Source of the DNA: CAZWSX01 sp964636985
Lineage (GTDB): Bacteria; Planctomycetota; Planctomycetia; Pirellulales; Pirellulaceae
DNA: 64,000 nucleotides
Assembly (NCBI GenBank): GCA_964636985.1
Contig: CAZWSX010000018.1
Location: 1-64,000 of the forward strand
Reading direction: 5' to 3'
The translations under genes and the position numbers were made by a program. Of the stretch, positions 55,592 through 64,000 are shown piece after piece. Below the pieces are notes generated by a model. The model worked only from the letters and a program-made list of their open reading frames with translations. It searched no databases and had not been told where the DNA came from. The stretch's first letter is position 1; each line of letters opens with the position of its first letter.

Positions 55592-56434
55592 CTAAGGGTA
55601 CGTGTTATGGGCCGCCCCGAGCGTGGCCAGCGAATGACTGACCAGGCGTCCATAGCCGACGTCTCGCTGGCCAGCGAACTCGATATCGATCCCGAGTAAT
55701 TCGAGTTCGTACCAGCCGCGGTAGCCGCACCGCTCGAGCGTGTCGAGGATCAACCGCAGCGGAAGAACGCCTTCGCCCAGGCGGCATCGATTCGCTTGAC
55801 CGCGGGGAACACCGCGGCCATCGCCCAGTTGAACCAGGGCCGCATAGCGCACCAACTGCGGCAAGGCCGAAAGCCACTGGGGATCAAATCCGAGGTGGTA
55901 GGTGTCGAATACGGCCTTCAGCCAGGGGCTGTTGTACTCGTCGAGCAGTCGGATCGCTTCGCACCAATCTGTCAGGAAAGTAAAGCCTCCGTGGCAGCCG
56001 CTGTGCATCGGCTCGATCGCGAGCACGACACCGTGCTCTTCGGCGACGGGCAGCAACTTGTCGATCACCCCGCGCAAGATACGACGTGCGTGGTTGTGGG
56101 TGTGCGATCCACGATCCCCGCTGTGCACCACCAGACAGCCGGCCTCGAGTTCGTGGGCTTGGGAAATTGCTAGAAATGCATCGCTCAGAGCGTACTTGAG
56201 CGTGCTTCCATCGGCTCCCGTGAATCCGCCAGCCCACGAAAGGCTGGAAACTGCAATTCCAGCCGACTTGAGTGCGGCGGTAGCGGAATCGATGCCAAAG
56301 TCGTCGAGCTTCTCCCGCCAAACTCCCAGCGCCGAGATTCCTTGACGCTGACACTCCTCCAGATCGTCTTCGAAAGACCATCGGAGGGTGGTGAATTGAC
56401 TCACCGCCACCCGATCGCGACAGACCTTGGCCAT
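55592..56434 (-). CDS. Sugar phosphate isomerase/epimerase-like TIM-barrel protein
   Basis: A 280-residue AP-endonuclease-2-type barrel of the xylose isomerase-like superfamily. Expected metal ligands are visible: Glu in LAIEPMH, Asp/His in FDTYHLG, Asp in QLGDGRG and Glu in ELELLG near the end. There is no signal peptide, so it is cytoplasmic. Such proteins isomerise or epimerise sugars or inositols; substrate cannot be told. ATG at 56434 is used; a GTG at 56446 would add 4 residues. Convergent with the TolC-like gene, 28 bases apart. Confidence 0.88.
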   Translation of the reverse strand: MAKVCRDRVAVSQFTTLRWSFEDDLEECQRQGISALGVWREKLDDFGIDSATAALKSAGIAVSSLSWAGGFTGADGSTLKYALSDAFLAISQAHELEAGCLVVHSGDRGSHTHNHARRILRGVIDKLLPVAEEHGVVLAIEPMHSGCHGGFTFLTDWCEAIRLLDEYNSPWLKAVFDTYHLGFDPQWLSALPQLVRYAALVQLGDGRGVPRGQANRCRLGEGVLPLRLILDTLERCGYRGWYELELLGIDIEFAGQRDVGYGRLVSHSLATLGAAHNTYP

Positions 56435-56659
56435 CCGCTTTGGCACCTATGGGCAAGGCAGCCGCACTGCCGAGCGACTGCGCTAGTTCAAGTTTTCCTA
56501 TTGGGAGGGGCGTAGTATGGGCGATTGGGAAAATCGTGTAAAGCAACCCATTGGCCAAGAAAATCATGCCACAAAAATCATGCGAGTTATGGCATTTAAT
56601 TGGCAAGATACGGCGCGCTGAAAAAGAGTCGTCAGCGCTTGGCCTTCACAACCAACCTG

Positions 56660-57703
56660 TTACTTCGCTTCCGCAGGATCCGTTCGACGGCTGCGGCCGC
56701 GTCCGGTGCGTTCCTTTGGCTCGGCGTCCTTCTTAGCGGCTGGTTTCTTTGCTGTCGTTCCGGGTTCTCGCAGATGCCAGGCGGGCAACCACTCTTCGCC
56801 TGCCGTTTCCAGGCCGAAGTCGTTCACGAGGCGTTTTTCCATATCGCCGAAGTGACCGGCGCCGTAGAACACGCCGATCTTCTTTTTGCCAGCATCAATT
56901 TGCTTGCGAAGAACCGAGAACGCCTTGCCGTTGCGTTGCTCGATGATGGTCGAGCCGTCCTTGCCGCCGATCGCGGCGATTTGTCCTTCCATCGCTTGCA
57001 TTTGGCCGGCGAAGATGTTTCGCAACTTGACTTCGCGATTGCGCGAGAAGAGCGCGCTCAAGACATCCACGTTGTTGGGAGAGGCGTTTTGCTTGCTGTG
57101 CTGTGCCGCGAAACCATATCCCAAAGATTTAAAGAACATCCCGCTCCAGCTTTCGCCGCGATCGGTCATCGTCTTGTTGAATTCCTCAGGCGACATATCG
57201 GCGTGGACAAAATTCGCTTTGGTGTAGTCGATGCACTGGAGTTGATGGGTCAAACCGAGCATCGTTTGCAGCCCCGTTTGGAGGCCGCCAATGGCGCTGG
57301 TGGGGCCTTTTTCCGCGTCTTCCTTCTGAATGCGGGTCCCTTCGGGAGCGACCAATTCGTACAGGACCACGTCGTACCCCTCGAAGCGTTTGTTGAGGGC
57401 GGCGTAGTATTCGGGCTCGCCAACGTGGATGGCGCCAATCAGGTCGACTTGCAGATCAGCTAGTTCTTTCCCCTTGGGCTTGAACGATAGGACGATCGTG
57501 TCCATCGAGTCGTTCTGGCCGTCTTCCCCCACTTTCACCCGCACATAAGGCCGGGCCTTGGGTGCCTTGGACTCGGCGACTGGGGGCGCCTCGTCGGCCC
57601 AACATCGGCCAGCTGCCGTTGTCAGGGCCAACATCACCAACGACAGGGCGACGTTTTGCCCGAAAAGTCGGGGCAGCTTCCAAAGGGGGAATACGAGTTT
57701 CAT
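56660..57703 (-). CDS. Exported TraB/GumN (TIKI-like) family protein
   Basis: A 347-residue protein: signal peptide about 1-36, a short linker, then a TraB/GumN domain. VDLIGAIHVGEPEYYAALNKRF and VVLYELVAPEG carry the conserved GxxHVG and Glu motifs, and GVFYGAGHFGDME the second His motif. TIKI relatives are metalloproteases using these residues. The tail is Lys/Arg-rich. ATG at 57703 gives a compact signal peptide with GGAGA about 9 bases upstream; 57712 is an alternative. Divergent from the BBP7 gene. Protease activity is a family-based guess. Confidence 0.85.
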   Translation of the reverse strand: MKLVFPLWKLPRLFGQNVALSLVMLALTTAAGRCWADEAPPVAESKAPKARPYVRVKVGEDGQNDSMDTIVLSFKPKGKELADLQVDLIGAIHVGEPEYYAALNKRFEGYDVVLYELVAPEGTRIQKEDAEKGPTSAIGGLQTGLQTMLGLTHQLQCIDYTKANFVHADMSPEEFNKTMTDRGESWSGMFFKSLGYGFAAQHSKQNASPNNVDVLSALFSRNREVKLRNIFAGQMQAMEGQIAAIGGKDGSTIIEQRNGKAFSVLRKQIDAGKKKIGVFYGAGHFGDMEKRLVNDFGLETAGEEWLPAWHLREPGTTAKKPAAKKDAEPKERTGRGRSRRTDPAEAK

Positions 57704-58071
57704 AGAGAGCATTCTCCGGGCACAACCAAGCCAAGGCAGGCGTCGAAAGAGGGGGCGATCACAGGCAGTATACGGCGCTAGCATGCCGCGATCAATTTTC
57801 TAACGGAACGTGGATTGTTGGAAAGCAATGGATTTTCTGGGCAATTCCGTCCTGCGGAGTGGTTGGCGGGGGCATTTTGCGCCTTCACTGCCGTCGCCGC
57901 CAGCGGCCGTTTTTTCCCGTTGCGGGCGGCATTTTCAGAAAGGTTTACCAGTCTTGCTTAACCCGGGGATCGCGCAGGGCCGATATTTTCGTCACGAGCA
58001 ATTGTCTGTTCGTTTCGGACCGTTGGGTTCGGCGCGGCAGTTTGCAACGTGCAAGCCAAGGTGGACGAAAT
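57704..58071. other. Divergent intergenic region TraB/GumN - BBP7
   Basis: About 370 bases between start codons of divergent genes. It must carry promoters for both; I see none that is convincing. The Shine-Dalgarno AAGGTGG of the BBP7 gene is near its end. Confidence 0.5.
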
Positions 58072-59271
58072 ATGTCGATCACAAAGTTCAAGCTCTGGCT
58101 GGGGGCGTTTTTAATGCTCGCGGCCACCGTGCCTGTCGCACAGGCGCAAATCCTGACGGAAGCTGAAAACGCTCCGCACACGGGCCCGTTTATCGAGCCC
58201 GACACGTTCAAGTCGGACCTTCAATTCTTCGCACCCGCGGAGGTTGACGACTACAGTGGTCCGCCCCAGCCGAATGTCGGCTTCTACTTCAAGTACCAGT
58301 ACATGCAGGTCATGATGGCCCGCCCCCGGTTCCGGACGGAACCTGGTGCGGCCCCGACCGACCTTTTCCCCCTCACGCCGGTTAACTCGGTGGGCAACCA
58401 GGTGGTTGTCGACCAGAACGGCATGATGGACAGCGCTCCGGGGAACAAGTGGTCGTTCGGCTGGGTCGACGACGAAGGTGTGGGTTGGCACGGTGTCTGC
58501 ACGACGGTTCGCAGCCCGGCGATTCATGACGAAGACCCGTTCCGCCTCATCAACTTGAAGCCGTGGAACCAGGTCCGCGCGACCATGAACGACCAATCGT
58601 ATCAATCGTACGAACTCAACCGCAGCTTGTGGCGCGCGACGCTATCGCACGGCGGGACGTTCGAGCCCTTCCTCGGGATGCGTTACATGCGGATCGCCGA
58701 CAAAACCGAGTTCCGCAGCGCAAGTTCGCTCGAAGCCACTGGTGCCCTCGAAGAAGCCTGGCTCCAGCAAACCAAAGTGGACAACGAAATCCTGTTGGGA
58801 CAATTAGGCTTCCGCCACACGCGTCGATCGGGCCACTGGCAGTTTTCCACGGAAGGCCGCTTCTTCGTGGGGAACAACTACCAACGCTACCGCGGATACC
58901 AACGCGAAGAATTCCGGACCTACGGCCAAGGCACGGGTACCGTCATCGGCAAGCAGGGCCTGACTGACCCTGAAACAACCTACGATCCGTTCAATAGCCG
59001 GACGATCACCCGCAAGAACGAAGAGCTTCTGTGGGGTGGTGAGTTGGACCTGAACGCCGAATACCAAGTCACCAAGTACTGCTCGCTGACCTTCGGTGGA
59101 ACGTTCTTCCTCACTGACGGTGCGGTAGGCCGGGCTCGCCTGGCAACCTACGGTCAAACGATCAATGTGCAACGACCGGCCAACTTCCTGCAGGGAGCCG
59201 AGTTCGTCGCGAACGACAAAGACTACCTCCGCTTCGGCGGCGTGATGTTCGGTATCAACTTCAATCGCTAG
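58072..59271 (+). CDS. BBP7-family outer membrane beta-barrel protein
   Basis: A 399-residue protein: signal peptide 1-25 (ending AQA-QI). The mature part is strand-rich with alternating aromatic residues. It ends in FGGVMFGINFNR, an aromatic-rich final strand like those of outer membrane barrels, and contains ATLSHGGTFEPFLGMRYMRI typical of the planctomycete BBP7 family. AAGGTGG lies 7 bases before the ATG at 58072; open sequence upstream in frame is not coding. It ends in a very strong terminator, so it is probably well expressed. Presumed surface or pore protein. Confidence 0.85.
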   Translation: MSITKFKLWLGAFLMLAATVPVAQAQILTEAENAPHTGPFIEPDTFKSDLQFFAPAEVDDYSGPPQPNVGFYFKYQYMQVMMARPRFRTEPGAAPTDLFPLTPVNSVGNQVVVDQNGMMDSAPGNKWSFGWVDDEGVGWHGVCTTVRSPAIHDEDPFRLINLKPWNQVRATMNDQSYQSYELNRSLWRATLSHGGTFEPFLGMRYMRIADKTEFRSASSLEATGALEEAWLQQTKVDNEILLGQLGFRHTRRSGHWQFSTEGRFFVGNNYQRYRGYQREEFRTYGQGTGTVIGKQGLTDPETTYDPFNSRTITRKNEELLWGGELDLNAEYQVTKYCSLTFGGTFFLTDGAVGRARLATYGQTINVQRPANFLQGAEFVANDKDYLRFGGVMFGINFNR

Positions 59272-59307
59272 TTCTAGCGGTTCGACATCTTGGCTTGGCG
59301 CACAAAA

Positions 59308-59350
59308 AGACCACCGAAAGGGAAACACTTTCGGTGGTCTTTGTTTTTTG
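59308..59350. terminator. Strong bidirectional terminator after the BBP7 gene
   Basis: A 13-bp perfect stem AGACCACCGAAAG / CTTTCGGTGGTCT (59308-59320, 59328-59340) with a 7-base loop is followed by TTGTTTTTTG on the plus strand. An A-run (59303-59307) precedes it, so it also has a U-tail for the convergent minus-strand gene. Confidence 0.95.
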
Positions 59351-59446
59351 TGGACCCGCGCCTGGTTAGCGCGGACTTACGTTATTCGAGACCAGTCTTT
59401 GCAACTCAGCTCTTACAACTCAGTCTTTTCAACTCAGTTCTTGCCG

Positions 59447-59629
59447 CTAGGCTTTCGCGGCGTGCAACTTGCGAATTTCGTCGAGTTCGCAGCTCAAACG
59501 ATGGCGAAGTGGGCTTTCGGCTCGCAGTTCGTCCAACAAGGCTTCCGCCTTTTCGAAGACCTCTTGGTTGAGGGAGGCATTACGCAGAAGGTTCGTAAAA
59601 CTGCGTTGGACTTCGGCTTCTGTAAGCAC
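59447..59629 (-). CDS. Small helical protein, GTG start
   Basis: A 60-residue protein, entirely helical and charged. The GTG start at 59629 has a strong AGGAGAG site 4 bases upstream (CCAGGAGAGTTTTGTG), which decides the start. It lies downstream of enolase on the same strand. An overlapping minus-strand frame (59494-59742) is open too and has a protein-like first 40 residues, so a frameshifted longer gene is possible. No family recognised. Confidence 0.55.
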   Translation of the reverse strand: MLTEAEVQRSFTNLLRNASLNQEVFEKAEALLDELRAESPLRHRLSCELDEIRKLHAAKA

Positions 59630-59756
59630 AAAACTCTCCTGGAAACAAAGATGGAGACGCCCCCGACTTGCGGCATCAAGCCCATCCGATCTGAAACTAG
59701 CCGAACGATGTCGTACGCTTGGGAAAACGACTCTTCGTTCAATCCATTATTCTAAT

Positions 59757-59779
59757 GCCTTGCATCGCTGTCGCAAGGC
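59757..59779 (-). terminator. Weak hairpin after enolase
   Basis: GCCTTGC / GCAAGGC (59757-59763, 59773-59779), a 7-bp stem with a 9-base loop, lies 29 bases after the enolase stop. The minus-strand sequence beyond it is A-rich rather than U-rich, so termination is doubtful. Confidence 0.3.
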
Positions 59780-59807
59780 AAATGTGGCCGATCGTTCAGG
59801 GGCTAAA

Positions 59808-61677
<1,870 letters not shown>

Positions 61678-61716
61678 GGCTGCTGGCCTCTTTCTAGCTG
61701 GCGATTGTCAATAATG

Positions 61717-61738
61717 CGGACGCGCCGATGCGCGTCCG
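61717..61738 (+). terminator. Hairpin after the lysine-rich gene
   Basis: An 8-bp stem CGGACGCG / CGCGTCCG (61717-61724, 61731-61738) with a 6-base loop, 40 bases after the stop. No T-run follows, so it may be a weak terminator or a small repeat. Confidence 0.4.
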
Positions 61739-61807
61739 GCCAATTCGCTGATGGCAGCCGCGGCACCCCTCCTGTTGTCGCCGAGTCCGACTTGCCACGG
61801 GTACGCC

Positions 61808-63046
61808 ATGTCGTCCGCATGCGCTTCGTTTGTCATTCACCTGGAAGCCGCGATTGACGGTACGCGTTTGCCACACGATCGGCTGCAAACGATGCATGCC
61901 GATCGCCCTTTGTGGGTCCGCTACGATCTAGAAGCCGTTTCGCGGAGCGTCACCAAGGAGATGCTCGCCAAGCGGCCGCTCGATATGTGGCGGTTTCGCG
62001 AACTGCTCCCTGTTCCCTCTTCTTTTGAGCCAGTCTCACTAGGCGAAAGCCAAACGCCCCTGCTGACGTGCGGTGAACTTGGGTCGCGCTTGGGGCTGGA
62101 ACATCTCTGGATCAAAGATGAATCGCGATTGCCGACAGGCAGCTTCAAGAGTCGCGGCCTGGCCATGGCGATCACCATGGCCAAACACTTTGGTGTGAAC
62201 GGTGTGGCATTACCGTCAGCCGGTAATGCCGGTGGAGCGGCAGCGGCCTACGCAGCACGCGCCGGCATGAGCTGCCACGTGTTCATGCCTGACGATACAC
62301 CCATCGTCAATGTGCTGGAGTCTCGTCTCGCCGGAGCCAAGACCTACCTGGTCAACGGACTCATTAACGATTGCGGTCGAATCGTCCGCGAGGGAAAAGC
62401 GAAACGCAATTGGTTCGACCTCTCGACACTCAAAGAGCCCTATCGGATCGAAGGCAAGAAGACGATGGGACTCGAACTCGCTGAGCAGTTCGATTGGAAG
62501 TTGCCTGACGTCATTCTTTACCCGACCGGCGGCGGCACAGGACTGATCGGGATGTGGAAAGCGTTTGCCGAACTCAAGGCGATCGGCTGGCTTGATCCGT
62601 CGGTCACTCGGTTGCCGCGAATGATCAGCGTGCAATCGAAGGATTGCGCGCCTATCGCCACGGCCTACGCGAAGGGGACACGCCATGCCGAGCCGTTTCC
62701 CAACGCCGCGACGATCGCCAGCGGGATCCGCGTGCCTGTCGCGGTGGGTGATTTCATGATTCTCGATGCCGTTCGGGAAAGCGGCGGCACCGCGATCGCT
62801 ATCGACGAAGAAACCATTCGCCCTTGGATGGAGCGCGTGACGGCAGCGGAAGGGATCGCGATTTGCCCTGAAACGGCTGCGTGCTTTGAGGCTTTGGAAC
62901 GCCTGCAGGAAACGGGCGCGATTCAATCGCACGAGCGCGTGGTGGTGTTTAATACCGGCGCTGCGCAGAAGTATGTGGAAGCGATGGTGGCGGAAGTTCC
63001 CGAGATCGACATCAGCCAGCCCATCGACTGGGATGCGATTGGGTAG
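61808..63046 (+). CDS. thrC: Threonine synthase
   Basis: A 412-residue PLP enzyme converting O-phosphohomoserine to threonine. The PLP lysine is Lys114 in LPTGSFKSRG; the SAGNAGGAAAAYAARAG loop and the glycine-rich phosphate loop PTGGGTGLIG are present. The N-terminus HLEAAIDGTR aligns with the zinc-ribbon start of other threonine synthases, but the cysteines are absent. ATG at 61808 is chosen by that alignment; 61751 would add 19 unrelated residues. Followed by a strong terminator. Convergent with nadB. Confidence 0.93.
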   Translation: MSSACASFVIHLEAAIDGTRLPHDRLQTMHADRPLWVRYDLEAVSRSVTKEMLAKRPLDMWRFRELLPVPSSFEPVSLGESQTPLLTCGELGSRLGLEHLWIKDESRLPTGSFKSRGLAMAITMAKHFGVNGVALPSAGNAGGAAAAYAARAGMSCHVFMPDDTPIVNVLESRLAGAKTYLVNGLINDCGRIVREGKAKRNWFDLSTLKEPYRIEGKKTMGLELAEQFDWKLPDVILYPTGGGTGLIGMWKAFAELKAIGWLDPSVTRLPRMISVQSKDCAPIATAYAKGTRHAEPFPNAATIASGIRVPVAVGDFMILDAVRESGGTAIAIDEETIRPWMERVTAAEGIAICPETAACFEALERLQETGAIQSHERVVVFNTGAAQKYVEAMVAEVPEIDISQPIDWDAIG

Positions 63047-63087
63047 AGCGGCTGCTCGATACTCTCTTATGAGGGATGGCGCACTGC

Positions 63088-63118
63088 GCCCAGACGGGAT
63101 TGTCTGGGCCACTTTTTT
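63088..63118 (+). terminator. Rho-independent terminator after thrC
   Basis: An 8-bp stem GCCCAGAC / GTCTGGGC (63088-63095, 63102-63109) with a 6-base loop is followed within 3 bases by TTTTTT. Confidence 0.88.
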
Positions 63119-63141
63119 GTTGCGACTTTTTTGCCGTGCAA

Positions 63142-64000
63142 TCAGCCTACGCGGCGGAACGAGATGTGGCGGTTCCAGTGTTCGTCGTCGGTCTTAGGAA
63201 AATCGATCCGCTGATGGACGCCGCGAGATTCTTCGCGGGCTAGAGCCGCAGCAATCACGATTCCGCACACGGTAAGCATGTTTTGCAGTTCCCACCCCGC
63301 CGTCGACTTGAACTGCCGCGGCAACACGTAGCGTTGCCAGGCTTCCACCTGGTCGCGTGCTTCTTCGAGCATCGGGCCGCTTCGTCGAACGCCGGCGGCG
63401 CGCCACATCAGGGCTTTGAGCGAATTGCGGATGTCGGTCACGTCGAGCGGCTCAGGCGGATCCGGGCAGACCGGGTTTTCAAGCGGGATGGCGCGGAAGT
63501 CGTCTTTCATGGTCTCGGCCGCGCGGGCCGCGGCTTGCCCCGCGTGGGCGCCGTAAACGAGTCCCTCCAGCAGGCTGTTCGACGCCAGGCGATTGGCGCC
63601 GTGCAGGCCGCTCGACGTCACTTCACCGGCCGCCCACAACCCCGGCAGGGTGGTGCGACCATCGAAGTCGACAGTCAATCCACCGATCATGTAGTGAGCA
63701 CCGGGACGCACGGGGATTCGATCTTTAGCAATATCGATTCCAAAAGCCGCGCACGACGCGGCAATACCCGGGAAGCGTTTCTTGACGAAGACTCCTCCCA
63801 AGTGACTTAAATCGAGGTAGACGCATGGATGCTGCGTCTTCTCCATTTGGGTGACGATTGCCCGTGAGACGACATCGCGCGGCGCGAGCTCCGCCCGGTC
63901 GTCGTACTCGGGCATGAAGCGCACGCCGTAGCGATCGATTAAGCGGCCTCCTTCGCCGCGCGCGGCTTCGGTAATCAGGCTGCGGCTCCCCCCCGCGATG
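63142..64000 (-). CDS. nadB: L-aspartate oxidase, C-terminal part (cut by window end)
   Basis: About 286 C-terminal residues of the FAD enzyme that oxidises L-aspartate to iminoaspartate in NAD synthesis. Recognised by the capping region (EAARGEGGRLID), IPVRPGAHYMIGGL, GLWAAGEVTSSGLHGANRLASNSLLEG and the helical C-terminal domain (WRAAGVRRSG). These distinguish NadB from succinate dehydrogenase. The N-terminal FAD-binding part lies beyond the window. Convergent with thrC. Confidence 0.95.
   Translation of the reverse strand, partial: IAGGSRSLITEAARGEGGRLIDRYGVRFMPEYDDRAELAPRDVVSRAIVTQMEKTQHPCVYLDLSHLGGVFVKKRFPGIAASCAAFGIDIAKDRIPVRPGAHYMIGGLTVDFDGRTTLPGLWAAGEVTSSGLHGANRLASNSLLEGLVYGAHAGQAAARAAETMKDDFRAIPLENPVCPDPPEPLDVTDIRNSLKALMWRAAGVRRSGPMLEEARDQVEAWQRYVLPRQFKSTAGWELQNMLTVCGIVIAAALAREESRGVHQRIDFPKTDDEHWNRHISFRRVG

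Overview
The window is one stretch of a GC-rich bacterial chromosome, almost certainly from a planctomycete (Pirellulales-like). The evidence is a tRNA-Ile/tRNA-Ala/23S rRNA unit with no 16S gene beside it, a DUF1559 pseudopilin-like protein, a BBP7-type barrel protein, PVC-type cytochrome/dehydrogenase fusions, a ThuA fusion, a DUF1080 protein, and many very large exported proteins with TPR, beta-propeller and multiheme modules. Most non-housekeeping genes carry signal peptides, lipoboxes or single N-terminal membrane helices.

Layout. 1-2314: minus-strand tRNA-Ile, tRNA-Ala and the 5' part of 23S rRNA, with a long spacer and a boxA-like site; the likely promoter sits directly before tRNA-Ile. 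2544-7345: plus-strand exported proteins (redoxin-like with calcium-type repeats, small membrane protein, BON protein, possible lipoprotein). 7500-7606: palindromic dispersed repeat. 7631-22335: a minus-strand block of seven envelope genes (squalene-cyclase-fold protein, TonB-like single-TM protein, kinase-N-domain/propeller protein, TPR/SBP5 fusion, exported protein, heptaheme cytochrome-TPR, PQQ propeller) with ATGA overlaps in the middle. Its upstream region holds a predicted three-way-junction RNA followed by a U-run and a 15-bp tandem repeat. This block is the best candidate here for an undescribed system.

23359-37373: kdsA, a transglutaminase-like/TPR lipoprotein, a coupled SDR plus CoA-transferase pair, a lipoprotein, a DUF1559 protein, twin TPR membrane proteins, purC, a GH10-like protein and an SMP-30 protein. 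37523-46742: DUF1080 protein whose C-terminus is made by a second copy of the palindromic repeat, a possible lipoprotein, a trypsin-like protease, a 1417-residue ThuA/discoidin/dehydrogenase/HEAT/cytochrome fusion and a second heptaheme cytochrome-TPR paralogue. 46897-50052: a three-gene trans-4-hydroxyproline catabolic operon (deaminase, epimerase, D-hydroxyproline dehydrogenase). 50049-53625: proC, a small protein and a redoxin/cytochrome/copper-monooxygenase fusion on the minus strand. 53959-64000: TolC-like repeat protein, TIM-barrel isomerase, TraB/GumN protein, BBP7 barrel, enolase, a lysine-rich small protein, threonine synthase and a partial L-aspartate oxidase cut by the window end.

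All functions are inferred from reading the sequence; no database search was run. Start codons were chosen by Shine-Dalgarno spacing, overlap with neighbours and signal-peptide position, and several remain uncertain as stated.
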